A stretch of 64,000 bases of DNA from Myrica gale (GCA_963930655.1 OZ005606.1:23042001-23106000), one strand, 5' to 3'. Positions 1 through 12,636 are shown, counted from the first letter of the stretch. Translations and numbers: made by a program. The notes: a model not told the origin generated them from the letters alone.

Positions 1-872
1 TAAATCTATAAATTAGTATATTATATTTATTAACTTTTAAATTTTACTAAGAAGATAGAGAATTATAAATAATATAATTCATGACACTACTTTTAAGAAA
101 GTGACAGGTCAAGATTCATGAACTACTGTAAATACATATGAATAAAAAAGACAATGCATGTGAATCCATTACACGACGAATCTAATAAAAAATAATACAA
201 TAAATTATCTATTTTTCAAAAGAAAGATGCTCCAATAATTGTATCTTATCTATAAAATATAATACCTATTACACAATGAGACATCGAACATTGTCGCTCT
301 TCTCCTCTTTCTCGTTATAAACACTTTTTCTACTACTTTTCTCTTTTCTATATATATTTTTTAAAGTTATCAAGCTCATCTTCGTAAATTGATATCAAAG
401 CCTAGTTCAAGTTGTTCGGGTTATTCAAAGGTTGCAGTTTGGTTAAATGGAAAGAAATTTATAATTCCATAAATATTATGTTTTTTAAATATGCATGCTG
501 ATTTTTTAGTTGGAAATAATTTCTTATCCTAATATTGTCCTATGCATATTATTCATACTCATATTCATCTTACTGAATTAGTCAAAATACTTGTACTTAC
601 ACAGCATAAGCACAAGTGTACTCTTGACTTTTAACCTCGAAGTGTGGTGAAAATATTTATATACTTGAAGAAACTCATTGGGTATATAAAATTTTAGAGT
701 GAAAATCCTTTAAAAAACCTAGATTTTGTAGCTTAAAATTAAGGGATCCTAATATTATTATTAGAATTAAACCCATGGTCTATACAAGACAAGAAATAGA
801 AGAATTTGATACACAAATTAAAGAACTTCTAAGAAAAATAATAACCACTATATGGGGTTCTATTTTTTTTAT
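1..872. other. AT-rich intergenic DNA, no gene
   Basis: No reading frame with a recognisable product, no splice-consistent exon and no complete repeat could be seen. The stretch is AT-rich with short homopolymer runs. Confidence 0.6.
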
Positions 873-1367
873 GGGATAAAATCATAGTTAGCCCCTATGT
901 TTGGACAAAAATCAAGTTATTATCCTTATTTTTCAATCCAACAATTTCAGACCCATAATTTTCAAAACCTATCAATCTTCACCCCCTCATCTAAATTAGA
1001 CATCAAATCAGACGGAAAAAGCATGAAAAATGACCAAAATGCCCCTCTAAAATAAAATTACTAAAAATATTTAAAAAATGATATTTTTTTTAAAAAAAAT
1101 TAATATTTTCAAAATTAAACTATATCGAAACTTTATTTCAATAATTTATTTCTTAAATTTATATTTTTTATTTATTTATTAAAATTTAGCCTTAGAGGGG
1201 CATTTCGGTCATTTTGTATGAATTTCCGTCGGACTTAACGCTTGATTTAGACGGGGGCGAAGATTGATAGGTTTTGAAAGTTATAGGTCTCAAATTGTTG
1301 GATTGAAAAATAAGGATAACAGCTTGATTTTTGCCCAAACATATGGGGCTAACTATAAATTTACCCC
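873..1367. mobile_element. Long-TIR MITE (Mutator-like), about 495 bp
   Basis: The two ends are long imperfect inverted repeats. The left end reads GGGATAAAATCATAGTTAGC and the reverse complement of the right end reads GGGGTAAATTTATAGTTAGC; the similarity continues inward for well over 100 bp on each arm. The centre is AT-rich. The flanks are T-rich (a run ending TTTTAT on the left, ATTTTTTAT on the right), compatible with a roughly 9-bp target duplication of Mutator type, but too simple to be certain. The arms contain a motif like GGGGCATTT(C/T)GGTCATTTTG that recurs near 35.8, 42.35 and 47.4 kb, so this is a family in this genome. Confidence 0.75.
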
Positions 1368-1600
1368 ATTTTTTATTAATTAATTATCCTCCTTTTACTC
1401 TCTCCTGAAAATTAGTACAATTAAACGATTTGCAAAATCCTGTAATACTAATTACAGAACACGAGGAACATCGCCCCTCCTCTGTATGATTTTATACTCT
1501 CTAATGAATCTTTCTTTTGTTTTTTTTTTCTTTTGATGGTAGCTGCTCAGATTAATTATGTACTTTGTTACAATGTGATTATTACTATTACTTAATACAA

Positions 1601-1822
1601 CTTCAAGAGGTAGCCTAATGGTTAAAAGTTTGAAACTTGGTGGTTTACTCCGTCTAATGTTTCAAGTTTAAAATCTCGTAAGTGTTATTAACCTTTTGAG
1701 CTCATTCTCAAAGTATTTGACCTGGTAATTGTCTGATTTTGTGTGGGACATGAAAACTATATATGTCCCGAAATTAGTCAAGATAAACATAAACTAGCCC
1801 GATATCCTGTTAAAAAAAACAT
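1601..1822 (+). mobile_element. tRNA-derived SINE (Au-like)
   Basis: A short element opens with an A-box-like TAGCCTAATGG, followed by a degenerate B-box-like stretch (GTTTCAAGTTTAAAATC). It ends in a conserved-looking tail (ATAAACTAGCCCGATATCC) and an A-run. The tail resembles the 3' end of plant Au SINEs. Flanking sequences TACTTAATACAAC and TACTTGATACATC look like a slightly decayed target-site duplication. It has no coding capacity. Confidence 0.6.
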
Positions 1823-4117
1823 AGTACTTGATACATCAAAAAATATATATTTTCATCTAGTGAGGATAGTGAAATTTTGCCTCAGCTAATTTTTTTGACA
1901 TGAACCTATGCAATTCCCCTGCCGTGTACAGATTGTGCCAGGCCAAAACTAGAGAGTGACTCAAGGTGCTTTTTGTTAAGTTCATATCTCTAATGTAAAT
2001 TAAAAGCATAGGGAATTGGGGAACGCAATAATTTTTTTTATTTTCCTAGTAGGATATTTAATTTTTGGACATGCATTATATTATATAAGGTGCTTATCAA
2101 CTGAAACTAACCCAACAGGTTAGACTCAAACTTTTCTCTCTCTTAGTTCTAGTACAAAAAAAACCAGTTGTATTTGAGAGCTGCTTTCAAGGTTACTTTT
2201 GTTTCGATTTCGATTTTCTCTCTCTTAGTTTTAAAGTGATTTTTATTAGAGATAGTAAAAATAGGTTTATACGTTTGAAATTAATTTGGAAAGTGTTTTG
2301 TATTACATATTTATTTATTGAAATTTGTGAAAAATTTATTTTGGAAACTATTTTTATGAAAAAATTGAAAACTCTTTTGAAATAAATAATTATTATTGTA
2401 TTTTGTAAACAGTTGTTAAATCCATATCAGATTATCATTAAACGATCTACTATTTAGTTTAACTAAAACCGTTAGTTTAATTTCTTCCGTAGAGCTAATG
2501 GTAATTTACTAACACTTACCCTATTTTGATTTTAGTAATATCCGTAGTTCGTTAATGTATGTTTAATTTCTACTTTATCGTTATCAGAATACAATATATG
2601 ATTATTATATAATATAATAATATAAATATATCCTTTTTTTTCTTTTTCACCTATATATCATACGGACATGTAAATATTCGAGCTCGCCACGTTTCAACTA
2701 TACTACCAACCCGACTAATCACATCGCGGTGTCATAGCTAACCTAGTTATGAAGCAACAACTGCATCAAAAACATGTGGACGAAAACATTAACGTCGTCA
2801 ACATAATAGCTATTATAAATACTGTAAAGTTGATTTACCAATTACCTAATACTGCACCGTAAAGCTGGTTAACCAATATCACCTGGGTGTGAAAAAGTCA
2901 AATCATCTTTAATAAAATTTGAAAAACAAAATAGCGCGAAATCAATCTGGCACGAGCAATGACGTGTATATATATAGCAACTAATTACTTCTAATCTCCT
3001 TTCTCATAAATATAAGATAAATCATATCAACAAATCGTAGGAATAGATAATCAATTAAGTACTAAGAGGATATGTTATTTTCATGGTCTAGATTTATCTT
3101 GTGTTTGGTGTTGAGGCAGACGTGTAATCATCGACTCATGGCACATAGTGATATATTGTTCTTCAATTAAATTAGCTTTCCATAGTATAAATATCCACTC
3201 TTTTAAACCAATATACTGTATGCTCACTTACATGTTTAGTCATTTTGTTAGTTTCTATTAGTATTTCTATTTGTCATCGATAAGGACTAGCGAGTTCAGC
3301 AATTTTTTTTCTTACCTCAGACAGTCAATTCTTTTTTTATCTCTCCAATGTGCACCAATGAGTAAATTCCAGCGCCAGCTAGCACCCTGAGCCGCGCGCG
3401 CCCGCAGGAAACTCTCGCGACACTCTCGCCTGCCAAGTCGCGCGAGTTGCTGGAAAATCCAGCGCTTGCGCCCTGTGGCATGCGGGCAATGGAAAAGTTG
3501 CAGAAATATTTCCACAAAGCATATGTGTGCCTAATTGATGCTATGTGAAATTTTGTAAATAGAATAAAATATCATTTTTTTTGAATTTTGGTACGAAAAG
3601 GCTATCCCCTGAATTCGTATGTTAGAAAGAGATACGGTGACAAATTGTAGTCAAGTAATGATGAAATTACAATCCCAATTCAAATTAGTGGCTAAGCTGA
3701 CACGCGATTTTAAAAGTCAGCATTGAAAATAATTTTCGTAGAGTCGGGACAAAATTATCTCGACTCCATAGGGATGAGATTTAATTGTTTGGAATTAGAA
3801 ATGAGTATTCAACTTGAAAATGAGATATTAATTCACTACTCAAATATAGCCAAAACTTTTTTTCTTTTTTGGACTTATTGTCTGATATATGTAAAACACT
3901 TTGGAGAGAATCTTTTAAAGTTTTTCAAATCAAAACTAGTCTCACAAAATTGAAGCTCATTAAAGCAAAATTACCGTTTGACTTGTGAGGCTGCGGATGA
4001 CTAAAACCTATAAAAGAACTTTTCTTATCCATCGATATGGACAATTCTGGAATTTCGAGGACCTTTTTTGTTTTTTTGCTAGGGTAAATCGACTAGAGCG
4101 ACAAAAATAGTAGTGGA
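1823..4117. other. Intergenic DNA with no gene seen
   Basis: No convincing exon was found. A short GC-rich patch at about 3360-3500 (repeated CGCG and TCGCG motifs) stands out from the AT-rich surroundings; it gives open frames on the minus strand but nothing recognisable. Confidence 0.5.
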
Positions 4118-4446
4118 TAGGGCTGTAAACGAGCCGAGTAATGAATATTCGAGCTCGGCTCATTAAATTTTAAATAACCTCGTGCTCGACTCGAGTTTGA
4201 CACAAAACAAACAAACGAACTTAGCTCGACTCGGCTCGAACTCGTTTTGTATTTTTAAAGCTAGGGAGAACATTTTCAAGATTTGAAACTACCATACTCT
4301 TGGCACTCAAAATTTTAGCCTTAATTAAAAAAATTACAAAATAATCTATATTTCCTCATCAAATTATTCCTTTTTATTATAATATTCATTCAAATTTTCT
4401 ATCTCTTCACTTTTTTACTAATTTTCATAAACTATTTTTACTTTTT

Positions 4447-5880
4447 TGTTGGATTTTGTTCACAATCGATAGTTTGATGATTTTCAATAAATTGATTTAG
4501 TTTACAAAGAGGACATCTTCAAAGACATTTTTATAAAAGAGTCAATGACAAAAAGATTGAAGATGCAAGAAGTTCAAAAGTGAAGATTCAAGACCATAAG
4601 GTATAATCTTGTAACTCTTAGTTTTACTTTTAACAAGGATTTGAATCACACACTTGCATATCTTTCAAAACATGCATAAATCATTTTACCTATTGTTTGG
4701 ATGATCAAAATGTTTTTAATGGTTTCAAATCACTCAAATCATAGTCTCAAATCTTTTATATATTTACGAGAAGTTAGTGTTTAAAATTGAGTGTTTTAAG
4801 TTGGTCAAAATCGTGTTTTTAAATTAACTGGATCATGTGCTTAAGTCGTGGAGGTCGACTAGCTGTTGAAACGGTCGACTAGCTGTTGAAACGGTCGACC
4901 GGCCTACGACCGCTTGGTGTAGTGGTAGACCAGTATATCTTTTGGAAAATATATCCATTGAGTTATAACATTATGATCATTGGAGTAACGATAACCTACA
5001 GCAGTCGACCAATTCATGTAGTTGTTGAAACGGTCGACCGGCCTACGGCCGCTTGGTGTAGTGGTAGACCGGTATATCTTTTGGAAAATATATCCGTTGA
5101 GTTATAACATTATGATCATTGGAGTAACGATAACCTACAACAGTCGACCAGTTCATGTACCGGTCGATCGACTCGACTTGAATTTTGACAGATCACCCCT
5201 AACAGCTAGTTTTTCTAATGTGATATATATAAAGACCTTCTTATTGTCTCTAAACAAGAGAGAAACGACCACATATCATTTCTATAGCTTGAGAAAGATC
5301 TTAAACCTTCTTATTTCATATTTCTCATATCATTCACACAAATCACATCTTCACATCCTTGTCATTGTGTGAATCAAAAAAAATATAACTTTCATTTTCA
5401 TATCCACTCTTTGAGAGAGTTTATTCTTGTATCTTCTTATTCAAGAGATGTGATTTCTTTAGCGAGGTTGTTCACTAAAGAAGAAGCTTAGAGAGGGTAT
5501 ATCTCAAGCTTGGTTAGGTTGTGAGTGGTGCGCCCGAAAAATCACTTGGGTTGTGAGTGTTAAGTCCGGAAAACACTTGTACGGTTCTCTATCATCCGGA
5601 AGCTAAAGTGTATATTATTTGAAATAAAGTGAGAAAACCTCAAGGCTCAATAAAAGAGCTTAAGAGGTGGATGTAGGCGGGTTTGCCGAACTACCTAAAA
5701 ATCTTGTGTTTGCTTCCTAAACTCTATTATTTACATTTAACACTTATTTACTTGTTACATCTATATTCTTGTGCTAAACTAGTCTTTACTTTGCAAACAC
5801 GTTTTTAGAGGTTAAAAGCGAAAAAGTTTGGAAACTCAATTTACCTCATATCTTAGGTTGCCTTAATTCTAGGATTTACA
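4447..5880 (+). mobile_element. Solo LTR, 1434 bp, copy 1
   Basis: The segment begins TGTTGGATTTTG and ends GGATTTACA (TG...CA), flanked on both sides by TTTTT, a 5-bp target duplication (low complexity, so not decisive alone). A diverged copy lies inverted at 43046-44418; both ends of the two copies align, which supports the boundaries. The LTR carries repeated GGTCGACC motifs and an internal 139-bp tandem duplication. No gag/pol sequence or second LTR is adjacent, so it is most simply a solo LTR left by recombination. Confidence 0.75.
4880..5157 (+). repeat. 139-bp tandem duplication within the LTR
   Basis: Two head-to-tail units share GGCCTACG(A/G)CCGCTTGGTG, the TTTTGGAAAATATATCC block and the ATGATCATTGGAG block at a spacing of 139 bp, with only a few differences. 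Just upstream a 20-bp unit (GGTCGACTAGCTGTTGAAAC) is also doubled. Short open frames seen here are products of the duplication, not genes. Confidence 0.85.
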
Positions 5881-6349
5881 TTTTTCACCAACTCTCATTC
5901 CTCAAAATTGTAACCACCCTAATTTTTTTTAACTCTTAAACACTTATTTGTGATTATCAAAACAGTAATAAGTAAATGATTTAATCTATTGCTTATTAAA
6001 ATAAATAATAATATGTACTAACCAATATAAGTATACTAGGAAACAACAGGGTATTTTTCACTGTATAAATTCAGGCTTTCAAAAAAAAAAATATAGCCTG
6101 CGAAACATTAATATCATAATTACATAATAATGAGGAAAACCTTACCACCAATCAAGCATTCAAAAATACAAGCCAAATTTTTCTACCAAATCATGAGCAT
6201 ACTTCAAACACATAATCATTGAGAACACTTTGTAACATAAATAATTTTGTGTGCTTATATGTACAAAAATGACTCATATAAATATATATTCTATAAGGTA
6301 GTGCAACATGATAATATCATAAAAATTTAATATAAACTATAACACATGC

Positions 6350-6381
6350 ATATATATATATATATGTATATGTATATATAT
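6350..6381. repeat. TA/TG microsatellite
   Basis: A TATATA tract with interspersed TGTATA lies in the right part of the hAT-like element. Confidence 0.8.
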
Positions 6382-7047
6382 GTAACATAAGTCAATAGAG
6401 ATATATAAATGTTACTAATTACTAAATATAAAGTAATAGTTTATCCGAAACATATACCTAACAATAATAGAGACATACAATATATACAACAGTATTTTCA
6501 CGTTATAAAAAAACAATATATACAAGAGTACTATCTATATGTACAAATATTATAAGTTATATATATATAATTGTAAGTATACAAATATATTTATACATAT
6601 ATATTTTTATTTACATGTATTTTTTTAATACGAGCTATTAAATGAGCTAGTCGATTTTATACTAGCTTTGTTCACAAACTTAAATCAAGTCGAGCCGAGT
6701 TTAATCGAATTTGACTCGTTTAATAATCGAGTTAAAAATAATTTTCGAACTCGGTTAGTTTATCAAACAACTGAACTTGAACCGAGTCGAGGCTGTACAT
6801 GAACAGCTCGGTTCATTTACAGCCTAGGGCCCACTACAGTTACGGGAATCTGGAAAAACGACGACGGTTCCCATGGCTTCATAATATCAGTGTTTCTGTT
6901 CGTGTCCAACCCAACGTCTAGATTAAAACCCTCCTCTGGGTTCAGTTGATTTTATTCCATCTGAAACCCTAAACCCCTCGTCAAAAAAAGGCAGGGTAAT
7001 TCTCAGCAATTCTTTAAATTTTTTGAACAATTTTCTTCAAACTAGGT

Positions 7048-10000
7048 ATGGATTTTCTTTCTGCGACTCTCCAGGCCTCTTGCTCTTTCCCAGTAAGAGC
7101 TCCTACTCTCGTTGCCACAGGAACTTTTTTCAAAAACTCAAACCGAATTGCCTTTTTTCCGTCTTCTAGAATCAAAGGTAAGAGCTCTTCTTTGGAACCT
7201 CTTCACTCAAGTCGCAATATCGGAAGCTTTCTTTCGGAAACCAAAGAAAAATTGACAAATTTCCTGTATAGTTCTTCCCATCAGATTCAGAAGCCTTTTT
7301 TCTAAACCTCCTATACGTGTTGGCATACATACCACTTCTAATTTCTGGACGTAAAATTTTTTAAGTTCAGTAAATCAATAAAGGTTGCTCTAGTGCTTGG
7401 TAGACCTTTTATCTTGCATTCTTCTTTGTTGGGTTCAATCTCTCAGTTCAGAGTCCTTTTTCAACTCTGTCAAATGTTCTATTAGTGTCGTGCAAGTGTG
7501 ACCAAACGGTAGGCGCACTGTATAAGTGATGATTATTTGTATTTTCAGGTTGTCGTTTGGTAATTAATCCGCACAAGTTTCCATGGACCACCACTCTTGC
7601 TGCTGTTGTTGGGGATACAACTACAGTACCAAATAATTGTCGTGCAGAGGAGTCATCAGTTTTCAATGCTTCTCATCCCGTGCAAACTCGGGATGACACT
7701 TGGAAATGTGATGGAACGAAGTATGAGGAGGATGGCACTGAGGGCCCGGATGATCACAAAATGATCCGAGTATGTGACAAGTTGATTGAGGTTTTCTTGG
7801 TTGACAAGCCCACCCCAACTGACTGGAGAAGGTTATTAGCTTTCAGTAAGGAGTGGGATAATATACGGCCTCATTTCTTTAGGCGTTGCCAAGATCGAGC
7901 AGATGGTGAGGATGATCCTGGAATGAAGCACAAGCTACTCAGGCTAGGAAGGAAGCTGAAAGAGGTGGGCTGTGCAATCTATCAATTGACCTTTTTGAGA
8001 GTGATTCTTTCTCCCTCAGATATTCTTCGTTCTGATTTCCGAGTGTCAAATAGTCTATTGGTATCGTCTCGGTATATGGGAAGATGAAGAGACACCCTCT
8101 TTTCTGATGAATCCTATGAGCAGTTGCTTACTCTGCACTTGTATATTTTCCTACCTGTCTAGATATTTGTTTGTACACGAGGGGTGCAGGATATTTATGA
8201 CCTCTAGATATATCTATGTGCAGGATAGATATTTGCTAATGAATCCCTCGCATATTCCTTGAGGAAAATAATACACTTTTCTTTGTCACATCGCGAGGGG
8301 GAAAGTTTATTGCTCTGTGATTGTTCTTTCATCAAGAGATGGTACTGTGATGTCAGGGTTGGTGTTATATGGGAATTTATCGGAAATGTCTTTTCAACAG
8401 ATTGATGAAGATGTGCAAAGACATAATGAACTTCTTCAGCTTATCAGAGGATCACCATCAGATATTAGTGAAGTTGTTGCCAGGCGTCGTAAAGATTTCA
8501 CAAAAGAATTTTTTGTGCACCTTCATACAGTAGCTGAATCCTATTATGAAAATCCTACGGACCAAAATGGTGAGAATAATTAAATACTAATTGTTGGACA
8601 TATATCAGTTAATGTTTCTTTCCATTAGTTGATGTTTCTTTTTATATAATTTCTGTGCTTAACAATCCATGCCATTGCTTGGTTTACGTATTGCTAAGTT
8701 CAGGGCTAATTAGCTGGAATTTTTAGTCCTCGTCTTTGGTTCTACTTAGAGTTTGAAGGAATAGCAGTGATGTCTGGATCGCCTATTGGCTTAATTTTCC
8801 TAATAGACTATAGAACCAAATGCGTATTTGAATGAATAGTAAGTCCAAGACTGTTGCTATCCACCTTCTTGACCATATCATATACATCATATCTTCCGGA
8901 ATAATAAAAATGCCATGTCGTATATGTTTCACTCTTATTTCTATTGAAATAACATAAGATATTACTTGCTCTGTAGTTGATTCAGTTATGTAACTTGGAA
9001 TGGCAGTTTATTGGCCTGGATTTCTTAGGCAAAGTTCAGCTTAAAAGGAAAACAAGTGAAACTAATCTGGCCTGACATCGGGCCTTGAAATGAGCCAGTT
9101 TAGGAGGCCAGACTGCACTTTCAACGTTAGACAAATGTCTATTACATGGTCAATAGTACTGATAGTATTTATCTGTTTTATATGACTAGCTCTGGCGAAG
9201 CTTGGGAACATGTGCTTGGCTGCTGTACAATCCTATGATACGGCAACTGAAAACATTGAAGCACTAAATGCGGCAGAGCTGAAATTCCAAGATATTATCA
9301 ATTCTCCTTCTGTTGATGCTGCTTGCAGGAAGATAGACAATTTGGCTGAGAAAAATCAACTCGATTCAGCATTGGTGTTGATGATCACAAAAGCTTGGTC
9401 TGCCGCCAAGGAGTCAAACATGACAAAAGATGAGGTAAGTGCTTCTTAGTCTCAGAAAAGCCCTATTGCTGTCTATTTTATCTTTCGTCATTTGTTTTTC
9501 CTTTTCGATCTTGGACATATAGTGCTGCCTTGGGATGCTGGGAACATTCTAAAGATTCCAATGAAGTAAAACTGTTATCTCTTTATTGAATCGTTAATTA
9601 CCAATTAGCAAAAAGAAAATCACTGATAGCGCTAAAGATAACATATCTGTCATTGTGTTCAAAAGGAGTTCCAGAGGATGAGAGATCAATCTAAAAGAAA
9701 AGGAGGGGAACATAAGTTTCTGCTTATAGGGACTTGGGAGAAAGTGGGAAGGAAGATCAATTTTCGTTGTTCTCGTACTGCGAGTGTCAATTCAAATTTA
9801 ATCATAGGGACACTCAAAAGGAAAACAAAAGCATCAAATTGAGCTAATCTAGCGCATAGAAGTTCTACAATCTTTACCTACCATTTCATAATATAGTTTG
9901 ACTCTACAATTTCGTTGCTACGTTGTAATGTCATTTTGTGGTGTTGTAATGCTGCTTTAGTATTAATAATTTTTTTATCTTTCATTGCAGGTAAAAGACG

Positions 10001-10476
10001 TACTATACCATTTGTATATGACTGCCAGAGGCAATCTTCAGAGGCTTATGCCAAAGGAGATTCGGATTGTTAAGTATCTTCTCACAATCGAGGATCCTGA
10101 GGAGAGGCTGTGTGCCCTGCAAGATGCGTTTACCCCAGGACAAGAACTTGAAGGAAAGGATGTAGATAATCTCTACACGTATGCTTTTGAAACTTATGCG
10201 CACAAATTATATTTTTTTTGCAGCTCAATGATTAATCTGCTAGATTTGGAAAATTCACCCACTGTCCGCGGTTGTCTGAGGCTCCTTTTTATTCTATTTG
10301 CCTACAAATTTTGTAGGACACCGGAGAAGCTGCACACCTGGATAAAGGCTGTGGTGGATGCCTATCATTTCAGCAAGGAAGGCACTCTCATAAGGGAGGC
10401 TAGGGACCTGATGAATCCAAGGATAATTGAGAAACTGGAGGAACTTACGAAGATAGTTGAAAATAAATTCATGTGA
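7048..10476 (+). CDS. At4g37920-like plastid protein (RNase E-like), 435 aa
   Basis: Six exons join in frame: 7048-7177, 7549-7964, 8401-8569, 9190-9434, 9991-10178 and 10317-10476, all with GT-AG introns and consistent phases. The product matches my memory of the conserved plant protein At4g37920, annotated as chloroplastic and sometimes called endoribonuclease E-like; the Arabidopsis protein is about 427 aa, so the length fits. The first 43 residues are rich in Ser, Thr, Phe and Arg with few acidic residues, as expected of a plastid transit peptide. The rest is mostly helical and charged (blocks such as PTPTDWRRLLAFSKEWDNI and EKLHTWIKAVVDAYHF). I see no catalytic motif of RNase E, so an enzymatic role is not supported here. 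The stop codon TGA overlaps a donor-like GTGAGT, but reading to the stop gives the expected length. A 61-aa frame immediately downstream is taken as 3' UTR. Confidence 0.88.
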
Positions 10477-11497
10477 GTGAGAGCTTAAATTATACTTTTC
10501 AAAAGATTTTCCATAAGTCTCTTGCGCTAGATATTTTGAAAACTAGTAAAGGGTTGGAGTCGAGCATTCAAGATTTTGAAGCGCTGCAACGCCTCTCAAG
10601 GTGTCTGCTCAAAACCAGTCTCCCTCCTCAACATCTTCAACCACTAGCACAAAAATAGAAATGGGCGTCCATTTTTGTCTGTGAATTAATAGTACAGAAT
10701 CATAGAGCTTCTTTTAATTTCTATACATGTACATGAGAAGAACTTTATCTTCTTTTCTGAATCTAAATCAAAATCACCATATTTTCCAAATATAATTATT
10801 ATCTCATGTTTATTTCTAAATTATCTTCCTCCAGCATTAATTGGTTTGTAGTGCGCAAGATCTCAATTAATTGATTCCGGAATACCATATCATTTCTACC
10901 CCCATTTTCAGCTCCAATTTTTGGTCGATCCAGTATACAAATGTAGCAAATCATCGGAGTTGTTGGGGCCCGGGGGTTGGGTTATTGTTTGGGGAATCAA
11001 AATCAGCAGTACTGTCTTTGCAATCCAACCGATGGGTTTAAAAGCTTTGATATACGTGTGGGCTGTGCATTAAGAGCACAAGGACTAAAGCTGGTCCAAT
11101 GTCGAGCCCATTCACATGATAAGAGTTGTACGTCAATTTTACTGCATCGACCCAATTCCAAAGACCTTGGCCACATGAAAGTAGTTATATTTTGCATTTA
11201 AAAACGATACAAAACTGTCAAGATTCCGATTCGTCTCACTGAAATAGTGATCTAAAATGGATGAGTCATGTAGTTCTCTGAAATATCCTAAGTATTTTGC
11301 TTGCCAATAAAAAAGTTCTTTCTGTCTTTGAAAGTCAGCTAAATATTTTGACCATAACCATTAACCCTTCCACCCAACTGATTCTTTGCCTGCCAAAATT
11401 TATATCATTAACCAACACTATGTCCCATGATTAGGCTCAAACGATAACATGCCTCCCCTGATAACTCATAACTTTCATGATTGCTATTTATCACAAC
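10477..11497. other. 3' flank and intergenic DNA
   Basis: This holds the probable 3' UTR of the upstream gene (to roughly 10.75 kb) and then intergenic sequence. Short frames near 10.98-11.2 kb on both strands overlap one another and resemble nothing known to me. Confidence 0.5.
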
Positions 11498-11829
11498 GGA
11501 AAATGAATTAGTTACCGGAAAACTATTTATCATTAGTGGAAAATTAATTCAATAGCTTGAAAAACATTGAACAACTAAGGAAAAATAATTTTGATAACTG
11601 GAAAACTTTTTATGACTGACGGAGGGAAAATGAAAAAACATTTTACGTATGAAGGAAAATTAATTGGATAAATGGAAAAACATTTTACGTCTTAAGGAAA
11701 ACTTTTTACGATTGAGAAAAAATAAATTCAATAACCGAAAAAACTTTTACGACTTAGGAAAAATTAATTTGATAACTATAAAACCTTTTTACGGATGAAG
11801 GGAAAATGAATTTGATAACTAGAAAATTG
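11498..11829. repeat. Degenerate tandem array, about 42-bp period
   Basis: Eight or nine imperfect units can be laid end to end. A typical unit is GGAAAATGAATTTGATAACT followed by GGAAAAACTTTTTACGACTTAA. Units near 40-44 bp dominate, with two shorter partial units (about 20 and 30 bp). The array stops roughly 100 bp before the P450 relic. Confidence 0.75.
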
Positions 11830-11938
11830 TGCGCCAAATAAACTAGTTCGGTTCTACTAATTTCTCAACCTACGACTGAACCGCCGGTCGGGCCGACCAA
11901 GTTCGGAGGTCGGCCCAGTTCTTTCGGTTTGGACCCAG

Positions 11939-12636
11939 TTGGATACGGAAATGGGCGCTCTAAAACCACATAAAGAGGCTTCAGAGAAATGGTTTATCGA
12001 GGTGATGAGCAAATGTAGGCTTACCAATTTACAATCTGTAGCATTCTCATGTCTTTGCTTCGGTGCAAAAAACTCCAAAGATGATATAAAAAATATTGAA
12101 AGCGTACTAAAGGACGTCATGCTGATAAGCTTACCAAAGCTTCCAGACTTCTTGACCGTGCTTACTCCGTTGTTCCACAAACAACTCAACGAAGCTAAAG
12201 AACTGAGAAAGAAACAGCAAGACTCGGAAGAGCGGTGGAATCGATGCTAGTTCCACTGATAAGGAAGAGAAAGGCTTTCGTGGAGAGCGGTGGAATCAAT
12301 GCTGGTTCGGAGATGGCAAGCCCCATTGGTGCTGCCTATATAGACTCGCTTTTTGGCCTGGAAGTGCCTGGTCGAGGCAAGTTAGGAGAAGAAGAGCTCG
12401 TGACGATGAGCTTAGAAGCAATCAATGCCGGAACGGGCACGAGTGCTACGACTGCGGAATGGGCTCTGCTTCGCATGGTGCTGAACCAAGAGATTCAAGA
12501 AAAGCTATACACGGTTTCGGCTCAGCAAACCAGCAATAACTTCCATAATTTTGAAATTTCAAACCATTATTTTCAGGTCAATGTTCCTACTATTACCAGC
12601 TTAGTATTCATGACCACCTTAACGTGTGGGGCATGA
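11939..12636 (+). pseudogene. Cytochrome P450 relic (CYP77-like)
   Basis: Two overlapping frames encode the middle of a plant P450. The first (11939-12250) contains the F/G region with a CLCFGAK motif and LPDFLTVLTPLF, characteristic of CYP77/CYP89-type enzymes. The second (from 12235) contains LVPLIRKRKAF, YIDSLFGLEVPG and an I-helix AGTGTSATTAEW. A frameshift joins them near 12235. The I-helix should read AGTDTT; here the conserved Asp is Gly. The N-terminal membrane anchor, the ExxR motif and the heme-binding cysteine loop are all absent, and translation ends in unrelated sequence. CYP77 enzymes hydroxylate or epoxidise fatty acids for cutin, but this copy cannot be a working enzyme. CYP89 is the alternative assignment. 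Confidence 0.8.

Larger units (their letters stand above)
4118..6826. mobile_element. hAT-like non-autonomous element, interrupted by an LTR
   Basis: The ends are inverted: TAGGGCTGTAAACGAGCCGAG on the left, and TAGGCTGTAAATGAACCGAG as the reverse complement of the right end. Sub-terminal sequence on both sides is rich in short motifs such as GAGCTCG, CTCGACTCG and GTCGAGCCGAG, as in plant hAT-type MITEs. No transposase is present. A solo LTR at 4447-5880 splits the element; removing it leaves about 1.27 kb. I could not find a convincing 8-bp target duplication, so superfamily assignment rests on the termini only. Confidence 0.6.

Noticed and set aside
4886-5372. Two similar plus-strand frames sharing LRPLGVVVD, which look like a duplicated gene
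   Set aside because: They are the two units of a 139-bp tandem duplication inside an LTR; the shared peptide is a by-product.
10473-10658. 61-residue frame directly after the At4g37920-like stop
   Set aside because: It lies in the expected 3' UTR, overlaps the stop and does not resemble the family's C terminus.
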